A model generated the notes under the pieces. That model ran no database searches and was not told the origin of the DNA. It worked only from the letters and a program-made list of their open reading frames with translations. Positions 16,141-19,465 of a DNA stretch of 19,465 bases are shown in pieces. How positions within the stretch are numbered: the first letter of the stretch is position 1; every line of letters begins with the position of its first letter. The stretch lies in contig JANNRA010000040.1 in NCBI GenBank assembly GCA_031401035.1, positions 1 to 19,465 on the forward strand. Direction: 5' to 3'. The position numbers were made by a program, and so were the translations under genes. The stretch comes from JANNRA01 sp031401035 (GTDB taxonomy: Bacteria > Desulfobacterota > Binatia > HRBIN30 > CADEER01).

Positions 16141-16911
16141 TCACGCCAGCAACGCCGCCAGCGCGGCGCCGGGATCGGGGCGCCGCATGAGCGATTCGCC
16201 GATCAGGAACACGTCGTATCCGGCGGCACGCAGCCGGGCGACGTCGGCCGGCGTCTCGATGCCGCTCTCCGCGATCGCCTCGACACCGGCCGGGATGCGC
16301 GCGCGCAGCCGCTCCGCCGTCTCCAGGGTGGTGACGAAGGTGTGCAGATTGCGATTATTGACGCCGATCATCGTCGCCCCGACGCGTAGCGCGCGGTCCA
16401 CCTCGTCGTCGGTGTGCGCCTCGACCAGGACGTCGAGCCCGAGCTCGCGCGCCGCCGCCTGCAACTCGATGAGCTGCGCGTCGGCGAGGACGGCAACGAT
16501 CAGCAGCACCGCGTCGGCGCCCCAGGCGCGCGCCTCCGCCAGCTGGTACGGATCGAACAGGAAGTCCTTGCGAAGCAAAGGCAGGTCGACGGCGGCGCGG
16601 ATCGCTTCGAGGTCGGCCGGGCGGCCCTGGAAGTGGCGCTCCTCGGTCAGGACCGAGATCGCCGCGGCGCCGCAGGCGGCGTAGCGACGCGCGATCGCCA
16701 CCGCGTCGAAGTCGGCGCGGATGACGCCCTGCGACGGCGACGCCTTCTTGACCTCCGCGATCACCGCCGGCCGCCGCGCCCGCAGCGCCGCCGCGAAGGG
16801 GCGCCGCGGCGCCGCCCAGCCCGCGTGCGCGCGCAGCTCGGCCAGGCTCACGGCCCGCTTGGCGGCCGCGACGTCCGCGCGCCGGGCCGCGACAATGTCG
16901 TCCAGAATCAT
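16141..16911 (-). CDS. trpC: Indole-3-glycerol phosphate synthase (256 aa)
   Basis: TrpC closes CdRP to indole-3-glycerol phosphate with loss of CO2. It is a single-domain TIM barrel of usual length. Key residues are seen: Glu 53 and Lys 55 in IAEVKKASPS, Lys 115 in LLRKDFLFD, Glu 164 in VLVEAH, Asn in GVNNRNL (183-189), and Glu 215 with Ser 216 in AESGIE. The phosphate site ends with IGESLM. The ATG at 16911 overlaps the trpD stop by ATGA, a coupling junction. Confidence 0.96.
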   Translation of the reverse strand: MILDDIVAARRADVAAAKRAVSLAELRAHAGWAAPRRPFAAALRARRPAVIAEVKKASPSQGVIRADFDAVAIARRYAACGAAAISVLTEERHFQGRPADLEAIRAAVDLPLLRKDFLFDPYQLAEARAWGADAVLLIVAVLADAQLIELQAAARELGLDVLVEAHTDDEVDRALRVGATMIGVNNRNLHTFVTTLETAERLRARIPAGVEAIAESGIETPADVARLRAAGYDVFLIGESLMRRPDPGAALAALLA

Positions 16912-17921
16912 GTGCAGGTGAACTCGACCAGTTCCGTGAGCTTACGCAGCGCGGCGCCGTTGTCCACCGCCCCCCGGGCGAGGCCGACGCCGGCGGCGAT
17001 GGAGTCGGCCGCACCGCCGACCTGCAGCGCCGCGGCGGCGTTGAGCAGGACGATATCGCGCTGCGCCGGCGTCGCCGTGCCGGACAGGACGGCGCGAATG
17101 ATCGCCGCGTTGGCGGCCGCGTCGCCGCCGGCCAGGTCGGCGGCCCGACAGGGCGCCAGGCCGGCCTCCTGCGGCGTGAAGCGAAACGACCGCACCGCCC
17201 CGTCACGCAGCTCCGCCACCCAGCTCGGCCCGGTCAGCGTCAGCTCGTCGAGCCCGTCCTCGCCGTGCACGACCAGCGCCCGCGTGCTGCCGAGGCGTCC
17301 GAGCGCCTCGGCCAACGGCTCCACCCAGTCGCGCGCGAAGACGCCGAGCAGCTGGCGGCGCGCGCCGGCCGGATTGCTGAGCGGACCGAGCAGGTTGAAG
17401 ATCGTGCGCACGCCGATTTCACGGCGCACCGGGGCGACGCGGCGCATGGCGGGATGGAACGTCTGGGCGAAGAGGAAGCCGAGACCGACCTCACCGAGGC
17501 AGGCGCTCACCCGCGCCGCATCGAGGTCGATGCGGACGCCGAGCGCCTCGAGTACGTCGGCGGCGCCGACGCGCCCGGACATGGCGCGGTTGCCGTGCTT
17601 GGCGACCGCCACCCCGGCGGCGGCGACGACGAAGGTCGCGGCGGTGGAAATGTTGAACGTGTCGCGGCCGTCACCGCCGGTGCCGCAGGTGTCGACGACC
17701 TCGCGCGTCGTCGCCACCGCCGTCGCGTGGCGCCGCATGGCACGGGCGGCGCCGACCAGCTCGGCCACCCGCTCGCCTTTCATGCGCAACGCGACGAGCA
17801 CGGCCGCGACCTGCGCCGGCGTCGCCGTGCCGTCCATGAATCCGTCCATGACCTGCTCCATCTCGGCCTCGGCGAGGTCGCGCCCGGCGCTCAGGGTGGC
17901 GATGGCGTGCTTGATGTCCAT
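16908..17921 (-). CDS. trpD: Anthranilate phosphoribosyltransferase (337 aa)
   Basis: TrpD transfers phosphoribose from PRPP to anthranilate. The PRPP-binding motif CGTGGDGRDTFNIST is at 79-93 and KHGNR at 108-112. The next segment reads AMSGRVGAADVLEALG, where most family members carry Ser or Cys in the place of Val and Ser before ADVLE; this is a mild variant and the other motifs are intact. NLLGPLSNPA and the C-terminal ALxxG region are normal. The ATG at 17921 lies 15 bases after the trpG stop. TrpD is not fused to TrpG here. Confidence 0.96.
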   Translation of the reverse strand: MDIKHAIATLSAGRDLAEAEMEQVMDGFMDGTATPAQVAAVLVALRMKGERVAELVGAARAMRRHATAVATTREVVDTCGTGGDGRDTFNISTAATFVVAAAGVAVAKHGNRAMSGRVGAADVLEALGVRIDLDAARVSACLGEVGLGFLFAQTFHPAMRRVAPVRREIGVRTIFNLLGPLSNPAGARRQLLGVFARDWVEPLAEALGRLGSTRALVVHGEDGLDELTLTGPSWVAELRDGAVRSFRFTPQEAGLAPCRAADLAGGDAAANAAIIRAVLSGTATPAQRDIVLLNAAAALQVGGAADSIAAGVGLARGAVDNGAALRKLTELVEFTCT

Positions 17922-17936
17922 CGGTGCGCGACGCCC

Positions 17937-18506
17937 TCAGCGCGTCTGCTCGAGGAAGTTGCGTAGCAGCTGCTTGCCCTCGACGGTGAGGATGGACTCG
18001 GGATGGAACTGCACGCCCTCCAACGCCTGACTGGTGTGTCGCACGGCCATGATCTCGCCCTCGGTGGTCCAGGCCGACACCGCCAGGCCGGCCGGCAGAC
18101 TGGCCCGCTCGATGAGCAACGAGTGATAGCGCGTCGCGTCGAAGGGGTTGGACAGCCCGGCGAACAGGGTCCGGCCGTCGTGATGAATCGGTGAGGTCTT
18201 GCCGTGCATGATGCGTTCGGCGCGAACGATCTTGCCGCCCAGCGCGGCGCCGATGCACTGGTGGCCGAGGCAGACGCCGAGGATCGGCACCCGGCCGGCC
18301 AGGCGCGTGATCACCTCGACCGAGACACCCGCCTCGGCCGGACTGCACGGACCCGGGGAGATGACGATGCGGGTGGGCTGCAGGGCGGCGAGCGCATCGA
18401 CCGACATGGCGTCGTTGCGCACGACGCGGACGTCCTCGCCCAACTCCCCCAGGTACTGCACCAGGTTGTAGGTGAACGAGTCGTAGTTATCGATCATCAG
18501 CAGCAT
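17937..18506 (-). CDS. trpG: Anthranilate synthase glutamine amidotransferase subunit (189 aa)
   Basis: TrpG hydrolyses glutamine and channels ammonia to TrpE. It is a class I glutamine amidotransferase with a full triad: Cys 79 in LGVCLGHQ, His 168 and Glu 170 in VQFHPES. IDNYDSFTYNLVQYL (residues 5-19), SPGPCSP and MHGKTS are typical of TrpG/PabA. Start is ATG at 18506, 2 bases after the trpE stop. PabA for folate synthesis is near-identical in motif content, and a dual role cannot be excluded given folC in the same operon, but the trp position makes TrpG the natural call. Confidence 0.95.
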   Translation of the reverse strand: MLLMIDNYDSFTYNLVQYLGELGEDVRVVRNDAMSVDALAALQPTRIVISPGPCSPAEAGVSVEVITRLAGRVPILGVCLGHQCIGAALGGKIVRAERIMHGKTSPIHHDGRTLFAGLSNPFDATRYHSLLIERASLPAGLAVSAWTTEGEIMAVRHTSQALEGVQFHPESILTVEGKQLLRNFLEQTR

Positions 18507-18508
18507 GG

Positions 18509-19465
18509 CTACATCGACTCCGCCAGCTTGACCGCCTGGAACAACGCACGTGCCTTGTTGACGCACTCGGCATGTTCGCGCTCCGGATCGGAGTCGGCAA
18601 CGATGCCGGCCCCCGCCTGTCCGAAGATCGTCTCGCCCTCGACCACCATCGTGCGGATGGCGATGGCGGTATCCATGTTGCCGGAGAAGCCGAAGTAGCC
18701 GACGGCGCCGCCGTAGACCCCGCGCCGCAGCGGTTCCAGTTCCTCGATGATCTGCATGGCGCGGATCTTCGGCGCCCCGGAGAGGGTGCCGGCGGGAAAG
18801 GTGGCGCGGAAGGCGTCGAAGCAGTCCAGACCGTCGGCGAGCGTGCCGCGCACGTTCGAGACCAGGTGCATGACGTGCGAGTAGCGCTCGATCGCCAGGC
18901 GCTCGGTGACGGCGACGCTGCCGATCGTCGAGACGCGGCCGACGTCGTTGCGCCCGAGATCGACCAACATTATGTGCTCGGCGATCTCCTTCGGGTCGGC
19001 CGCCAGCTCGCTCGCCATGGCCCCGTCCGACTGCTCGTCGGTACCGCGCGGGCGCGTCCCGGCGATCGGCCGCACGGTCAGCTCGCGCCCCTCGAGGCGC
19101 GCCATGACCTCCGGCGAGGCGCCCAGGACGACGCGCGACCCGGTACGCAGAAAGAACATGTAGGGCGACGGGTTGAACGTCCGCAGGCAGCGGTAGAGAT
19201 CGAACGGGCGGGCCCGCAGAGCGCACTGGAAGCGCTGCGCCAGCACCACCTGGATGACGTCGCCGGCGCGGATGTACTCCTTGGCGCGCTCGACCGCCGA
19301 CTGGTAGTCGGCCTGCGAGACGTTCGAGCGCACCTGCGGCGGCCCGGCCGCCGCCCGCGGCGCCGGCGCGGCGATCGGCCGGCGCAGCCGCGCCGCCAGC
19401 GCCTCGACGCGCGCGCAGGCGTCGTCGTAGGCGTCGTCGTAGGCGCGGCGCAGGTCGACGCCGGC
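18509..19465 (-). CDS. trpE: Anthranilate synthase component I, 5' end beyond the window (318 aa visible)
   Basis: TrpE converts chorismate and ammonia to anthranilate. The frame is open from the right edge to the TAG at 18509-18511. With a usual length near 490-500 residues, roughly 170-180 N-terminal residues are missing, including the tryptophan-feedback site. The visible part holds the chorismate-binding domain: GDVIQVVLAQRF, PIAGTRPRG, HIMLVDLGRND, the stretch from FPAGTLSGAPK to the end of the conserved helix, and GAGIVADSDPE. The linker before this domain is Ala/Arg/Pro-rich and carries a duplicated YDDA. First trp gene seen here; promoter and any attenuator lie outside. Confidence 0.95.
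   Translation of the reverse strand, partial: AGVDLRRAYDDAYDDACARVEALAARLRRPIAAPAPRAAAGPPQVRSNVSQADYQSAVERAKEYIRAGDVIQVVLAQRFQCALRARPFDLYRCLRTFNPSPYMFFLRTGSRVVLGASPEVMARLEGRELTVRPIAGTRPRGTDEQSDGAMASELAADPKEIAEHIMLVDLGRNDVGRVSTIGSVAVTERLAIERYSHVMHLVSNVRGTLADGLDCFDAFRATFPAGTLSGAPKIRAMQIIEELEPLRRGVYGGAVGYFGFSGNMDTAIAIRTMVVEGETIFGQAGAGIVADSDPEREHAECVNKARALFQAVKLAESM
19418..19441. repeat. 12-base tandem duplication inside trpE
   Basis: The unit GGCGTCGTCGTA occurs twice in a row (19418-19429 and 19430-19441), giving YDDAYDDA in the TrpE linker. The frame is kept. It looks like a small slippage duplication in a tolerant region. Confidence 0.8.

Noticed and set aside
16414..18030. Plus-strand open frame of 538 codons opposite trpC and trpD
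   Set aside because: Ser/Arg/Ala/Thr-rich antisense frame with no motif.

Overview
This is a GC-rich window from a diderm, LPS-bearing bacterium. That follows from an LptD outer-membrane assembly protein, two lipoproteins with signal-II lipoboxes, and several signal-peptide proteins. Short Cys-rich inserts of the C-T-x-D-x-x-C type in secreted proteins, and a trp-folC-lptD gene order, would fit a deltaproteobacterial-type lineage (Desulfobacterota, Myxococcota or Binatota relatives). That placement is inference only; no rRNA or tRNA gene is present to settle it.

Layout. Positions 1-383 hold no convincing gene: an extreme G/C homopolymer tract (about 37-133) is followed by plain sequence and a clear intrinsic terminator (317-361) for the minus-strand unit that ends at 384. 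That unit (3060 down to 384) encodes two tandem, paralogous, unidentified secreted proteins with matching ribosome-binding sites. It is transcribed divergently from a plus-strand gene (3432-4778) for a seven-repeat VCBS/FG-GAP beta-propeller lipoprotein. Next come three translationally coupled plus-strand genes (4884-9513): the two half-transporters of a heterodimeric ABC exporter with one degenerate ATP site, and a lipoprotein zinc peptidase resembling the putative aminopeptidase family. This block converges on a long minus-strand operon across a 244-base gap that contains a long near-perfect inverted repeat (9574-9656).

The minus-strand operon runs from the right edge of the window to 9758. 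It holds a complete tryptophan pathway set from chorismate, in the order trpE (5' end outside the window), trpG, trpD, trpC, trpF, trpB, trpA, followed by folC and lptD. Most junctions are overlaps or gaps of a few bases, so the operon is probably co-transcribed and often translationally coupled. TrpE/TrpG make anthranilate; TrpD, TrpF, TrpC and TrpA/TrpB carry it to tryptophan. FolC glutamylates folates and LptD inserts LPS into the outer membrane.

Most of the window is housekeeping. The parts not explained by known biology are the two secreted paralogues with paralogue-specific Cys-rich inserts beside the propeller lipoprotein, the exporter-peptidase pairing, and the inverted-repeat element. 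I found no CRISPR array, phage, transposase, tRNA or rRNA.
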